Of a stretch of 64,000 bases of DNA, positions 1 through 27,800 are shown in pieces; the first letter of the stretch is position 1, and every line of letters begins with the position of its first letter. Under the pieces are notes generated by a model that was given only the letters and a program-made list of their open reading frames with translations, was not told the DNA's origin and made no database searches. The stretch is from NCBI RefSeq assembly GCF_010015445.1, contig NC_053126.1:5544249-5608248 (forward strand), read 5' to 3'. Made by a program: the position numbers and the translations under genes. This DNA is from Perca fluviatilis (taxonomy: Eukaryota > Chordata > Actinopteri > Perciformes > Percidae).

Positions 1-43
<43 letters not shown>

Positions 44-613
44 GCGCGCACACACACTCTCTGTCTCTGACACTGTGAAACACACACACACGCACACGCA
101 TATGTGCGCACAACACACACACACGCACACACGCACACACACTCTCTGACACTGTGAAACACACACGCACACATATGCGCACACACAACCGCACACACAC
201 ACGCACACACACAGACACACACACACACACACACACACACTCTCTCACACTGTGGCACACACACACACACACTCTCTGACACTGTGGCACACACACACAC
301 ACCACACTCTCTCTCTCTGACACTGTGACACACACACACACACACACACACTCTCTCTCTCTCTGACACTGTGACACACACACACACACTTTCTCTGTCT
401 CTGACACTGTGAAACACACACACAAGCGCACACACACACACACATGCAAACACACTCTCTCTCATACTGTGGCACACACACACATTCTCTCTCTGACACT
501 GTGGCACACACACACACACGCACACACACTCTCTCTCTGACACTGTGACACATACACACACTCTCTCACACTGTGGCACACACATACACACACACACGCT
601 CTCTCACACTCTG

Positions 614-660
<47 letters not shown>

Positions 661-687
661 CTCTCACCGGGACACTGCGACCGCACC

Positions 688-757
<70 letters not shown>

Positions 758-776
758 CTCTGACACTGTAACACAC
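1..776. repeat. Compound (CA)n microsatellite / minisatellite
   Basis: Nearly pure CA dinucleotides are interrupted at irregular intervals by a recurring cassette, CTCTCTGACACTGTG, followed by a return to CACA. The cassette recurs many times with small variations (CTCTCTCTGACACTGTG, CTCTCTCACACTGTGG). The tract therefore behaves as a minisatellite on a CA background. It starts at the window edge, so its full length is unknown. Long open frames of Cys-Val or His-Thr in it are repeat artefacts. Confidence 0.95.
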
Positions 777-2354
777 ACATATCTAATTTCATACCTGAAC
801 GTGTGGCCTACCCGTCCAGCCCTGAGGTGGGGACAGCTCACAAAGGTAAAGTGACTACAGTGGAAAAAGGCCCAGAGCCAATTTCCTATTATCTGTCATT
901 GATGATGTGATGTGGATCAGTTTACAGTAAAACTCTGTAACTACACACACACACACACACACACAGTCCCTCAACACGGTCCACAGTCTCTCTGCACCTG
1001 GAACACTTGCATCACTTACGGGCACTGGGTGTCATGGCAACTGTTTCTACGGCGACCACCGAAAAAGCTGAATGATGTTGATGATGATGATGATGAGACA
1101 GCAGGAACAGTTGATGAACAGCTCAGGGCTGAAGAGTGATCTAACGGACCTAACTGTGACCTTTGACCTCATGTAGTCCCGAGATTATTTTAAACAATCC
1201 TACCAGCGATATTCTTATAGTGATAGCTAACATCGTGGGTCTTACAGTAAGAAGAGTAACATCTTTTTGAAGTGATTATGGGCTTTTCTACTGGGCCACT
1301 AAGGATTATTTTCATTATCAATTAATCTTCCAATTATTTTCTCAATTATTTGATAATCGTTTGGTATATAAAATGTCAGAAAACAGTATAATGTTCTTAT
1401 GTTCCAAAAGCCAGAGTTGACTGATTGAAATTTCCGTATGAAACTCGTACATAATCAATCAGTTTATTGAGCTGTTATTATCACAGAATATCAAGAAAAA
1501 CTGAACTATAAATGGGCACCTGTGGAGGCATTGTTAAAGTCACCGTAAGAGAAAAAAAGGGGAAAGTTAATTTGGTTTAGTGTTTGTTTGATTTGATACG
1601 TGACGTGAAATCCAAGAGAAAAGACATTAGCCTTGTAATGCAATTGATAATGCAGTTTAAGTGTATGGGACCGTCATTTTTTAGGAGCCAGGGCTACTTC
1701 CAAAAAGTAGTTGAACTTGTAGAGACGGGTCATCTTGTGACGGGATCACATCTGCCGCGATGCCAAATTCAGTGGGAATGACATCACACCCGAGTTGACC
1801 ATGTTCCAGTAACAAGTTGGAAAACCGTTATATTTAACGGGTTAGCAATACCAGTTGATAACAATGCGTTAAGCAGTATTGTGTGTGTACAAACACCGTA
1901 GCAACATGTCCACAGATAGAAGATGGCCAGTATACTGTGTGTACGGCTGATTTAATGAGACACAAATAATACAAAAGTGCTGATAAACATTATATTCATA
2001 CAGCTTTCACTATGTTGATGCTCTGAGCAACCATGTTGGATTGTGATGTCGTGGGTTGATGAAGTTCTCCCGACTTTCCGAGTCAGAAATTCGACTTCAG
2101 AGGGTGCTCCAGTGGAAATTTCCAACTGGGAACTCGGATATTCCCACTTCCCAGTTCAGCTGGAACGCACCATAAATCTCTAGAATGGGCCAATCCCAAC
2201 AAACTATAAATCACTACATTTCCTATAATGCAACTGGATAGTGTCTTTCATGAGCTCCTCCGTGCCTGGTAAACACCTACGTCTTTCAATCTTCACACCT
2301 CCAGTTTGTAACACAGTTTCTGTTATTATTATTTTCAGAATCAAGCCCAAACCG
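777..2354. other. Intergenic, no gene seen
   Basis: No coding signal is recognised. It contains a short (CA)n run at about 943-965 and a GAT-rich run near 1079-1095. At about 1300-1400 there is a decayed fragment resembling the hAT-like element intact at 47534-47886 (GATTATTTTCATTAT, TATAAAATGTCAGAAAA). Around 2065-2170 a self-complementary stretch (CTCGGATATTCCC, GTTGGAAATTTCC) looks like a small interspersed repeat. The rest is unassigned. Confidence 0.5.
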
Positions 2355-2397
2355 AAATAACCCTGATGACATCACTATGAGATCATCAGGGTTATTT
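2355..2397. repeat. Perfect 15-bp inverted repeat (hairpin)
   Basis: AAATAACCCTGATGA (2355-2369) is exactly complementary to TCATCAGGGTTATTT (2383-2397), with a 13-base loop. It sits just upstream of a TTAA MITE and could be the core of another small palindromic element. It is not a bacterial terminator, given the eukaryotic setting. Confidence 0.7.
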
Positions 2398-2405
2398 TGT
2401 CAGAC

Positions 2406-2705
2406 TTAAAGGGATACGCCACCGTTTGGTCTCCCCTAGCTGTAGATAGGTGGGCCAACGCATTTTTTCTGCATGCATTGTTTTAGTCCGGTGCAACACC
2501 GGCAGCGCCGCCGCTAGTTAGCTTAGCGTAGTGAATGGAATCCTATGTTGCCGGTTAGCATGTTGTGAGTAAAAGTGAGCCAACAAAATACAAAAAAACA
2601 ACCTAATTACTTGCAATGAGACAAAACATGCGTTGGCCCACCTATCTACAGCCAGGGGAGACCGTGATAAGAACTAGTTCAACAAACGTTGGCGTACTCC
2701 TTTAA
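2406..2705. mobile_element. TTAA-flanked MITE (piggyBac-like ends)
   Basis: TTAA at 2406-2409 and 2702-2705 flank inverted ends AGGGATACGCC and GGCGTACTCCT. Longer internal inverted repeats follow: CTGTAGATAGGTGGGCCAAC near 2440 is repeated in inverse near 2635. There is no open frame. Duplicated TTAA at both ends is the known target signature of piggyBac-type elements; the family assignment is inferred from the ends only. Confidence 0.7.
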
Positions 2706-3748
2706 GATGAGCTCCCTATAGAGGCACAGAAGACATTATACAAATTGTTTTTTACAGGCTAAGTACTCTTCATGATGAGTAAACTAAACTTATAACATGT
2801 TAAATAGCTGCACTGCCACTTTAAGTTGATGATTTTATACTTGTTCACTGTGGTGTTTTAATATCCTTAAATGTGAACAGGGACTGTGGTGAGTTTGCAC
2901 AGAGCTCCTGCAGGATCTTATAGCTCCGGTCATTTTGTGGTGATCTCATTTAGGTGCTTTACGGTGTTTTTTGTTTGTTTGTTTTTTTAATTAAAGGCCA
3001 GCGTTACGGTATCACTTTCAGAATGTATTACGGGATAACAGCGCTTTTCCCGTAAGGAGGAGGTGTTCGCAGCAATTCTGAAACAGAAACACGGCAATCA
3101 CGTGACTTGCTATCTGCCCGGATACTACTGGAGCGGAGTCGGGAGCTGAGGATGGAGGGAGCGGTAAAGGAAAACAACACGGCAGGACGGATCACAGCGC
3201 TCACTCCCACCCACATGTTATGACTCACGCATGACTCACCAAACGTGACGGTAAGAAGATCACCGCTACTTCTCTGGAATAACAGAGAGAAAAAAAACAG
3301 TACCGAATACAGCCTCATACCGGGAATCCATGCGTTTCTCATATACCTTCCTTATTCGTCCGAGATCTTTTACCCCTTTGGGGACTGGGGGTCGGCTGTT
3401 ACATAGGCAGCACTTCTGGGAAACTAAAACCACTCAAATCCTGCAGTGAGTTATCAGGAATGAACATGTATGATCATTAGACATCTTGTTTTTAGGCAAC
3501 AGACCATTCAACATTTGGCATCAGTTAGATCCAGTCAGGACCAGTGGTGGAAAGTTTTGAGGCATTTCCATTTATGCTACTTTACAGTATACTTCTAATC
3601 TAATATTGTACTCTTTACTCCACTACACTTTGACAGCTGTAATTATTATTTTTTTAACATACAAAACATTTGATTATAAAATGTGTTATAAACTTCATCA
3701 GCATTTCAAATTTGCAGCAACTGTGCAGTAAAATGTTACTTAATAGTA

Positions 3749-4035
3749 GCGCTGGGCGATATGGCCAAAATATTCTATTCCGATCACTTCATATCTCGAT
3801 AAAGATATATATCTTAAGTATTTTCTCATTTTATTAAGAACTTAGGTGTCAAATGAACATAACGCGCAAGGATCAGAAAGTAAAGCGTAGTCCTAATGAC
3901 AAATGCTGCCGTAACGCGGTTCAGCTGCTGGTTTTTCAACATCGCGATGGAAACGATACAGGAAAAACATATACATAGACATTTCTATCGTCTTGACCAT
4001 ATATATCGTCATATCGCCTATCGTCATATTGCCAA
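3749..4035. mobile_element. hAT-like MITE fragment (GCTGGGCGATATGG family)
   Basis: It begins AGCGCTGGGCGATATGG and continues with the repeated ATCGATAT/ATATCG motifs seen in the intact, target-duplicated copies at 19203-19570 and 42518-42891. The right terminal repeat is not recognisable, so this copy is truncated or interrupted by the following repeat. Confidence 0.5.
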
Positions 4036-4410
4036 TGTCCAATGACATAAGATATAGTAGTCTATATCCATGACGTTCCACTTCCGGGATTGCTCCGTGT
4101 GCACGGATTTCACAAATTTAGGCCAGATATACGTACGTTACCTTGGGCTTCCTTTGTGATGTAATTTTAAAATCCGGTGGATTCATGAGGACTGTGGTTA
4201 ACTGCTCCTCAGATCTCTGCAGGGTAAATCCAGACAGCTAGCTAGACTATCTGTCCAATCTGAGTTTTCTGTTGCATGACTAAAACTACCTTTGAACGTC
4301 CACATGTTCCAACAAAACAAGTTCCTTCCCGAGGCTATTTTGCAGAGGCACCGCGGCTGCCAGACCCTCCTCAGCAGCGCTGTGGAGGAAGGTCTGGCAA
4401 TACAAGACTA
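4036..4410 (+). repeat. Dispersed repeat family A, copy 1
   Basis: It shares long blocks with 6996-7352 (for example CTCCTCAGATCTCTGCAGGG, CAGACAGCTAGCTAGACTAT) and with the reverse complement of 18846-19100 (GACGTTCCACTTC, GGATTGCTCCG, GGTCTGGCAA). This gives three copies of one unclassified interspersed element in about 15 kb. It has no coding capacity. Confidence 0.65.
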
Positions 4411-4559
4411 CATAAGCTATAATAATATCTCACAGGGGCCATTTTCTGCAAAAACTTCTAACGCTTTCTCTAGCACAATGTTGAATATTGGACTTTTATT
4501 TCTAATGAAGTAATTCTACATGTGTGTATTGCTACTTTTACTTAAGTAAAGGATCTGAG

Positions 4560-4745
4560 GCGGCCTTTAGCTCACCCAGTGGGAGCGTTCGCCCCATGTT
4601 GGCTGAGTCCTGCAGCAGCGCGGGATCAAATCTGACCTGCTGCCCTTTGCTGCGTGTCATCCCCCATCTCTCTCTCCCTTTCATGTCTATCCACTGTCAC
4701 TACTACTAATAAAGGGAAAAGCCCCAAAAAATAATCTTTAAAAAA
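4560..4745 (+). mobile_element. tRNA-derived SINE with 16-bp target duplication
   Basis: The head has a tRNA-like A box (TTAGCTCACCCAGTGGG) and B box (GCGGGATCAAATCTG), then a conserved CCCTTTGCTGCGTGTCAT body and an A-rich tail. The 16-bp direct repeat AAGTAAAGGATCTGAG occurs at 4544-4559 and 4746-4761 and marks the insertion. It inserted into the composite element's right arm, so it is younger than that element. It is not a functional tRNA gene. Confidence 0.85.
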
Positions 4746-5450
4746 AAGTAAAGGATCTGAGTACTTCTTTCACCACTGGTCAGGACAGGAAATAGGCTCC
4801 GTTTTGCAACTTTAAACTTAACTAAACTTTAGCAAAATACATTAGGGATACATTTTTCATATCATATACTCATTATGTGTAGTATGTACAGCAGCAAGAA
4901 ATTCTCCTGAGTTTGGTTTCTTTCCAAAGTTTAGCTGGCTGAAAGTTGAAGACTCAAGATAAAACCAAAACTAGTGGAATGAAGAGAAACCGAAACCAAT
5001 ATCCAACCTCATGACTGTAAAGATATAAATAACAACACAGGGTTACCATACATTTATGTTTATTAGCAGTCATCAATATTAAAATAGTACATCTTGGTAC
5101 GGACACTTCCTCAGACTGGAGAGAGAGTACGAGTATTTTTGCCTACATATTCACAATGTAAAAATATATTTTGTGGTTTCTTCCAACAACAACCACCTTG
5201 AAGAATCAACAAATGTAAAATACTTGGCTCTTGTTTCAGATACTTAGTGATGGCAACACTGATGAACCTGTAGTAAACATGTTAATAAACACATTAATTA
5301 CACTATTAATTATTAAGAAACTGTGTGCACATGTTTTCTTTAAAATACACATGTATTCAATTTGTGCCAGAATCACCCTCCTTAAACTGATCTGAGGCAA
5401 GCTGTCAGGATTGGGAATAAACACACTAGACGGAGGATTTATTGCTCGAT

Positions 5451-5629
5451 GGTGTTTTTTGCCCCCAACGGCTCCCTCCAGGCAGCGCTGCGACCACTGC
5501 CTCCAAGGCACCTAACCCTAACCCCAGGTGTTACATTTTAACCCAAAAACCTAACCCTAACCATAACCAGTGCCTAATCCTAGTGCAGGCAGCGCTGCCT
5601 GCAAGGAGCCGTTGGGGGCAAAAAACACC
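5451..5629. mobile_element. Palindromic MITE with GGTGTTTTTTGCCCCC ends
   Basis: The left arm GGTGTTTTTTGCCCCCAACG is matched in inverse at 5608-5629, and the complementarity continues through GGCTCC and CAGGCAGCGCTGC. The centre has several CCTAACCCTAACC-type runs that look telomeric but are part of the element. It probably lies in the top3a 3'UTR; a candidate minus-strand AATAAA is at 5640-5645. Confidence 0.7.
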
Positions 5630-5639
5630 GATAAACAGA

Positions 5640-5645
5640 TTTATT
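5640..5645 (-). terminator. top3a: Candidate top3a polyadenylation signal
   Basis: On the minus strand this reads AATAAA, about 490 bp past the top3a stop codon. It is a plausible polyA signal, but other AATAAA hexamers exist further along and no transcript evidence is available. Confidence 0.35.
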
Positions 5646-6134
5646 TGACCAGCTGAGCAAATTTCCCATTAACAGTTGAGCATCTTCAGGTTTCTGCGGT
5701 AACAAACAATCTCACCTAACTCTTGGCAAGAGAGCAAATAAGCGTATTTCCTAAAATGTTGATTCTCAAAGTTTTACCTGACCCCAAAATGAGCCCTAAC
5801 TTTTCCTCCCCAGGGGCCAGAAAAGAGCCATTCTTCTCGGAGAAAAAACACATTGAGGATCTGAGGAGACCTGAGAAAATAGAGCTGGATGAAAAGAGAA
5901 GGGAAAGGTCTAGTTTCTATTGACCTGATAAACTACATGTTTTTAGCCTTAGTCATGACATGCCTTTGGTCTGGTGCTCGAAGCGGTTTTTGCCCTCTTG
6001 GAATTCCTACATACCAGAGGAAGAGGTCCATCTCCTGGGAGGAGGTACGTACAATCTGTTTTGCTGCATATCTGACTCCACACTTTGAAGTCAGAGACTT
6101 CAGTAACTCCACGTTAAGAGTCTCTAAGCAGCGG

Positions 6135-23063
<16,929 letters not shown>

Positions 23064-24812
23064 GCCGGGCAGCTCTTACATGAAGCAGCGAGGCGGCCTC
23101 ACTGCTGCTGTCTCTCCTCTGTGTGGCCACCAGTTGTCCATCTTCATTCCCGAGTAATTAAATGAGACAAAATAATTCCAGCCCATCTAAAATTACTAAT
23201 TTAAAACTTATGAGGAGCAACATCGACCTCTTGACTGCTAACGTTAGCTCTGTTTACAAATTCCGCGCTCGCCTGTCAAATACTGCCGTAATCAAGGTCG
23301 TAAACTGTCGTAAAATCCGTAAACAGCCAAACGTCTGAAACAGAGGTTTATAAAAATAGTACAATAAGTGCATTCAGTATATAATATGTACATGCGTAAC
23401 GCAAATTTAACAATCATACTTATACGATTTTAATAATACCAATTATTGTGTAAATTCAGGTTATATTATAGCAATGTTAAACAGAAAATCCACCCAAAAT
23501 CAGAATTTGCTGCAGTTTTGAAGTTTTAATTCTATATTTAAAAACGTACATATTTTGTTTGTTATTTTAGATATTGCATTGTTTAGATCATTTAAATACT
23601 TTCTGGCACAATAAAAATAAAAAATAAAAATAAGCAAAGTTCATTATTACCCCCACCAAAATAGAGAGAGTTCTGCTCTCATGTTAGGAAATAAAACTCA
23701 AATCAAATCACGTTTTTTTGTCACATACACAATCATACACAACGTGTAGTGAAATGATTATGTGCCTAGCTGCAGAAGTAACTAATTAACTATTTTTTAC
23801 AAAGAAGCACAATTCATTTTACAGGTCCATATTTCCTAATAATTTTGTAAGAATTTTCCTGCAAAGAAACACAGCATGTAGGCCTAATCTAGAACCAAGT
23901 CGGTAAAATAGAGACAATGTTCTGAGACAGGTCTTTAAGCTAGAGATTAATGAGTTTATAAACTGTTTTTTTTAATTATTATTATTTCTAGCGGAATTTC
24001 AGGACAAATGCAAATGCTCTATTTAAATACAACTTGCAAAAATAAAACTGACCGGCTACCCCAATAAACAATATGTAAAAAAAATCCCACAAAGAAAAAA
24101 AGTTGGACAGACTCATGACTTCAATGTTTGTAAAATCCTGTCTATGGCCCTGCTAAAACAGAACGATGATTGACTTTAAATGCTAGCGGGTGTTTTTAAT
24201 ATTCATATCAAGTACTTCTTTCAGTTGCAGCCATCATAGACAAAAATATGGAAGATTTCTGTTTTAGGGTGGCATTTCTCCATAAGGGGAGGTGGGTTGG
24301 TCACCTGATAAGAGTACAGCCAGCTGGGTAAACATGGCGCCTGTGTCTGGATGTGATAATTACATGTAGCGCTTCTGTCTTTCAACGCTGTTTCTGTTTC
24401 GCCAACGGGCCGCGTTGTATCCCAGAACAGTAGCGTGCTGGACACGAGGACGCGACGCATGAAGACGTGAAGGGCAGAAGGAGAGAGGCGCCTCACTGAT
24501 GCTGATATGTATTTTCTTCTCTCTGCACATCATGAATGGTCTGATGCCTGCCCGGATCATCTGATTGGCGCAAGCTAATTGCTTTTGTTAACAGACACAC
24601 TGATTTGTATTTCTGTCGAGGCGTCTGCTTTCATTTGATCTGACCCAAATCGAGCCTCTTGCTCCGTGGACTCGTGCAGCGCAGCAGAATGGTCAGTCCG
24701 TCTGCACTTTATGTGGCTGCCCTCCACCGCTGTTCCCTGACAGCTGCTCTATGACTGTTCATTGTGCTGCGCTGTGTGTTGTGTTTCTCATGTCTTGCTC
24801 AACAATATCACT
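23064..24812. promoter_or_regulatory. top3a-smcr8 head-to-head intergenic region
   Basis: This 1.75-kb gap separates the start codons of two divergently transcribed genes, so it should hold both promoters and 5'UTRs. The ends near each gene are moderately GC- and CpG-rich. An inverted CCAAT box (GATTGG) is at about 24563. The middle (23330-24120) is AT-rich, without a recognised gene or repeat. TSS positions cannot be set from sequence. Confidence 0.5.
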
Positions 24813-27800
24813 ATGATAGGCTCACCTGACGTGGTGGCTTTCACTAAAGAGGATGAGTATGGGCAGACCCCTCCAGACCCCTGGGCTCTCCCTGACGAGT
24901 TCTCTATTCCTCTCCATCCGCTGGCTGACTCCAACCCCTGGGCTAAAACCTCCTATGCCAAGTTCACCAAAGACTTCATCCTCATCTCTGAGTTCTCTGA
25001 GCAGGTGGGCCCTCAGCCCCTCCTCACCATCCCCGATGACCCCAAAGTCTGCGGCACCTTCGATCTCAACTACTTCTCCCTGCGCATCATGTCAGTGGAC
25101 TACCAGGCCTCTTTTGTGGGGCATCCACCCGGCAGTGGCTACCCAAGGCTCAGCTTTGTGGAGGACTCGAGGGTGGTGCTGGGCGACTCAAAGGAGGGGG
25201 CGTTCGCCTATGTCCATCACCTTACGCTTTATGACCTGGAGGCGAGGGGCTTTGTGCGACCGTTCTGTATGGCGTACGTCTCAGCAGATGAGAGGAAAAT
25301 CATGCTGCAGTTTCAGGAGCTGTCCCTCCGCTTCTCCCAGGCCTCCGAGTGTCTGAAGGCTGGCAACAGGAGAGCGTTTGCCAAGGAACTCCAGAGGAAG
25401 CTCCGAGACCTGGAGTAAGAATTTCAATACAACCTTTTTAACTAACATATATCTGATATTGTAACATGAATTACCTCAAATCATTTAGGAAAATACAGTG
25501 AGCAGAAAAATTTGTGGAAAAAAAACGGTAAAAGATTTGCTTTTGGGCCCCAAATGGACCCCTCACCCCCCACCCCTACCTCACGCCTACTGCCCTCTTT
25601 GTATTGTTCATGTACTTAGTTCCCATTAAATAAAATGCACACAAGACTGTAGATCACGTGTGTCAAACTCAAGGCCCGCGGGCCAAATCCGGCCCGTTGC
25701 ATATTTAGATCCAGCCCGTATATCAATTTGGGTCCACAATAAATTTTGGCCCGCCTAGTTGTGCGCCAAACCAAAAACACAGGAAAGTCTTTTTTAAATG
25801 CAATTACGTGTCATTCAAAGCAGAATATGGCAGATTTGCTGACTCTGAGACTCAGAAATTTCCCCAGAAGCAGCAGAGAGCGTTTTCATATTCAGGCTGT
25901 GAAACGGGTTGTTGTTAAAAAAAAAAAAATTCCTTGTTTTGCTTGATTTGCTAAAGTCTATGATGGCTAAGGAACTCTTTTCATGACTTTTGTACGGCTT
26001 CATGTCAACAAAAATGTCGGAAAAAGCAACAAATTTACAAAAAGGTGACAAATGTCTGAGAAAGCCACAAAAACAGTCTGAACAAAAACAAATAAACTGT
26101 ACATGTCTGGCCCCTGGTGTGATTCTCTTTTTCCAGTGTGGCCCTTAGTGAAAATGAGTTTGACACCCCTGCTTTAGATGGCAGCTTGTGTGCCCAGACA
26201 CCCACAAACCAACCATGGCTCCTAGAACTACAGTAACTGACCAGACTCCAGGTTTCTGTGTCAGCTTTTTTGATTAAGCGCAAGGAATCGGGTTACTGGT
26301 ATGGATCGGGTCCTGACGCCATCCCTAGTGCTGCTAGCGTGTCTAAAAACACAACTGGCTAAAGAAACCTGAACCCTAATATTACAGTTCATGTCACATG
26401 TTGCAGGTTTTTTGTGTTTCTTTTGTTGTGGTTTTTCAGTTAACGTTGCTCCTCCTTGAGGGAAAAAAGTCCTATTTTAAAAAAATAAATCACTGTATTC
26501 CCTTTTCCTGTATGAACACGTGAACTCCTAACAGTGTTTTCTTCCCTTCAGGTACACTCACTCTGTGCTGCAGAGGGAGGAGGGCCTGCAGAGAGAGGCG
26601 GGGCCTCAGTGCATGTACTCCGCTCACGCCGTGGAGAAGGCCAACGAGCTCGCAAATGTGGAAAAGAGCATCTATGAGCACCGAGACCTGCTGAGACAGA
26701 TCAGCTCCTACCATCGCCGTCCGCGCCGAGATCCTCACGTTGTCAGCTGCCAGAAGTGCATCACCGAGTGCTTGAGTGAGTGCGAGCAGCTGTTAGACAA
26801 ATATGCCAAGCTCGCCAACCCCTTCGGTTACACCGCCAGAGGGGAGACGGGGCAGAAGGGTCGGGCTGACTGTGACGGCGGTGAGAAAGAAGGGGACGAG
26901 GAAGACGCCGAGGGCGTTAAACGCAGGTCGTCCTACACGCCGCAGCTCATCAAAGGTAAATCTGCAAAGTGTTTCGACAAGCGCCTGAAGACCCTGCAAG
27001 AGCTGTGCGACGTTACTTTCTACGAGGCAACCGTGGAGCTCCTGAAGAAGACGGAGAGGAGTTTCCGGGGGGACCTGTGTTACCTGTACACACGCCGCCT
27101 GGACAGGGCGTTACGCAGGAAACTGAGAGTAACCAACTTCCTGTTTGAGGAGGACCTCGGTGATGATGAGGATGAGGATGAAGGGGGAACACTAAGACCA
27201 TTCTGTGCTGTGAACCACGCTGTAGATAACTGTACACTCTTAAACCCACTTCCTATTGTGCTAGGACCAGAACCTCCAGAGCTCGACGCTCTGGAGCCTC
27301 CTGATCCTCTAGACCCAGCATCTGAGACCAGCCATACTCGAGGGAGCGAGCTCGGGCTTGTGGAGAGCCATCTGGAGTCCTCCCCGTCAGACCAGACTCT
27401 GGAGACCCAGGAGAGCTCGGAGGAGACCAAAGGAAGCTTTAGCAGCGGTAAGAGCGAGATGGGTCTTGCAGAGAGTCAACAGAATCTGGAAACTGGCAAG
27501 TCAGAAGATCCTGATTCTGACTTGACCCCTGACCCCAATCACAACGCTGACCTGGAGAGGGAGAGCAGCAGTGAAGAGATGGAGACCACCGCCGGGGAGG
27601 ACGAAGGAGACGACACGCCCGTGTCCTTGCTGGAGGTGGCGTCGGAGCTGGAGGCCAGCAGGGAGGATGAGTGTGAGGGATTAACTGACGGGCCTTGTGA
27701 CATAGAGCCTGAGTTGTTGGTTCCTCTAGAAACCGCGTGCTGTATGGCCCAAGAGGGTTTCCTTTATGAGGCTTCTGCCCCAGAGGCGGTGCAGCCCCGT

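Larger units (their letters stand above)
3541..4779. mobile_element. Composite element with CCAGTGGTG terminal repeats
   Basis: The outer ends are inverted: CCAGTGGTGGAAAG at 3541 and CTTTCACCACTGG ending at 4779. Inside are at least three later insertions: a hAT-like fragment (about 3749-4035), a copy of repeat family A (about 4036-4410) and a SINE with a clean target duplication (4560-4745). The outer element resembles a common teleost repeat beginning CCAGTGGTGGAAAGTAAC (recalled, not searched). Confidence 0.6.

Noticed and set aside
245..854. Long open frames of Cys-Val or His-Thr repeats on both strands
   Set aside because: They are translations of CA/GT dinucleotides in every frame, with no start context or homology. 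The same applies to frames at 14541-14950, 15936-16420, 40778-41265 and 54686-56157.
3028..3342. A 104-codon minus-strand frame starting MRNAWIPG
   Set aside because: No recognisable domain, no splice partners, random composition.
4560..4745. tRNA gene
   Set aside because: A and B boxes are decayed, there is no cloverleaf acceptor stem, and the A-rich tail with a 16-bp target duplication shows it is a SINE.
5510..5570. Interstitial telomeric repeat (CCTAACCC runs)
   Set aside because: Only a few imperfect units, located at the centre of a palindromic MITE whose arms explain them.
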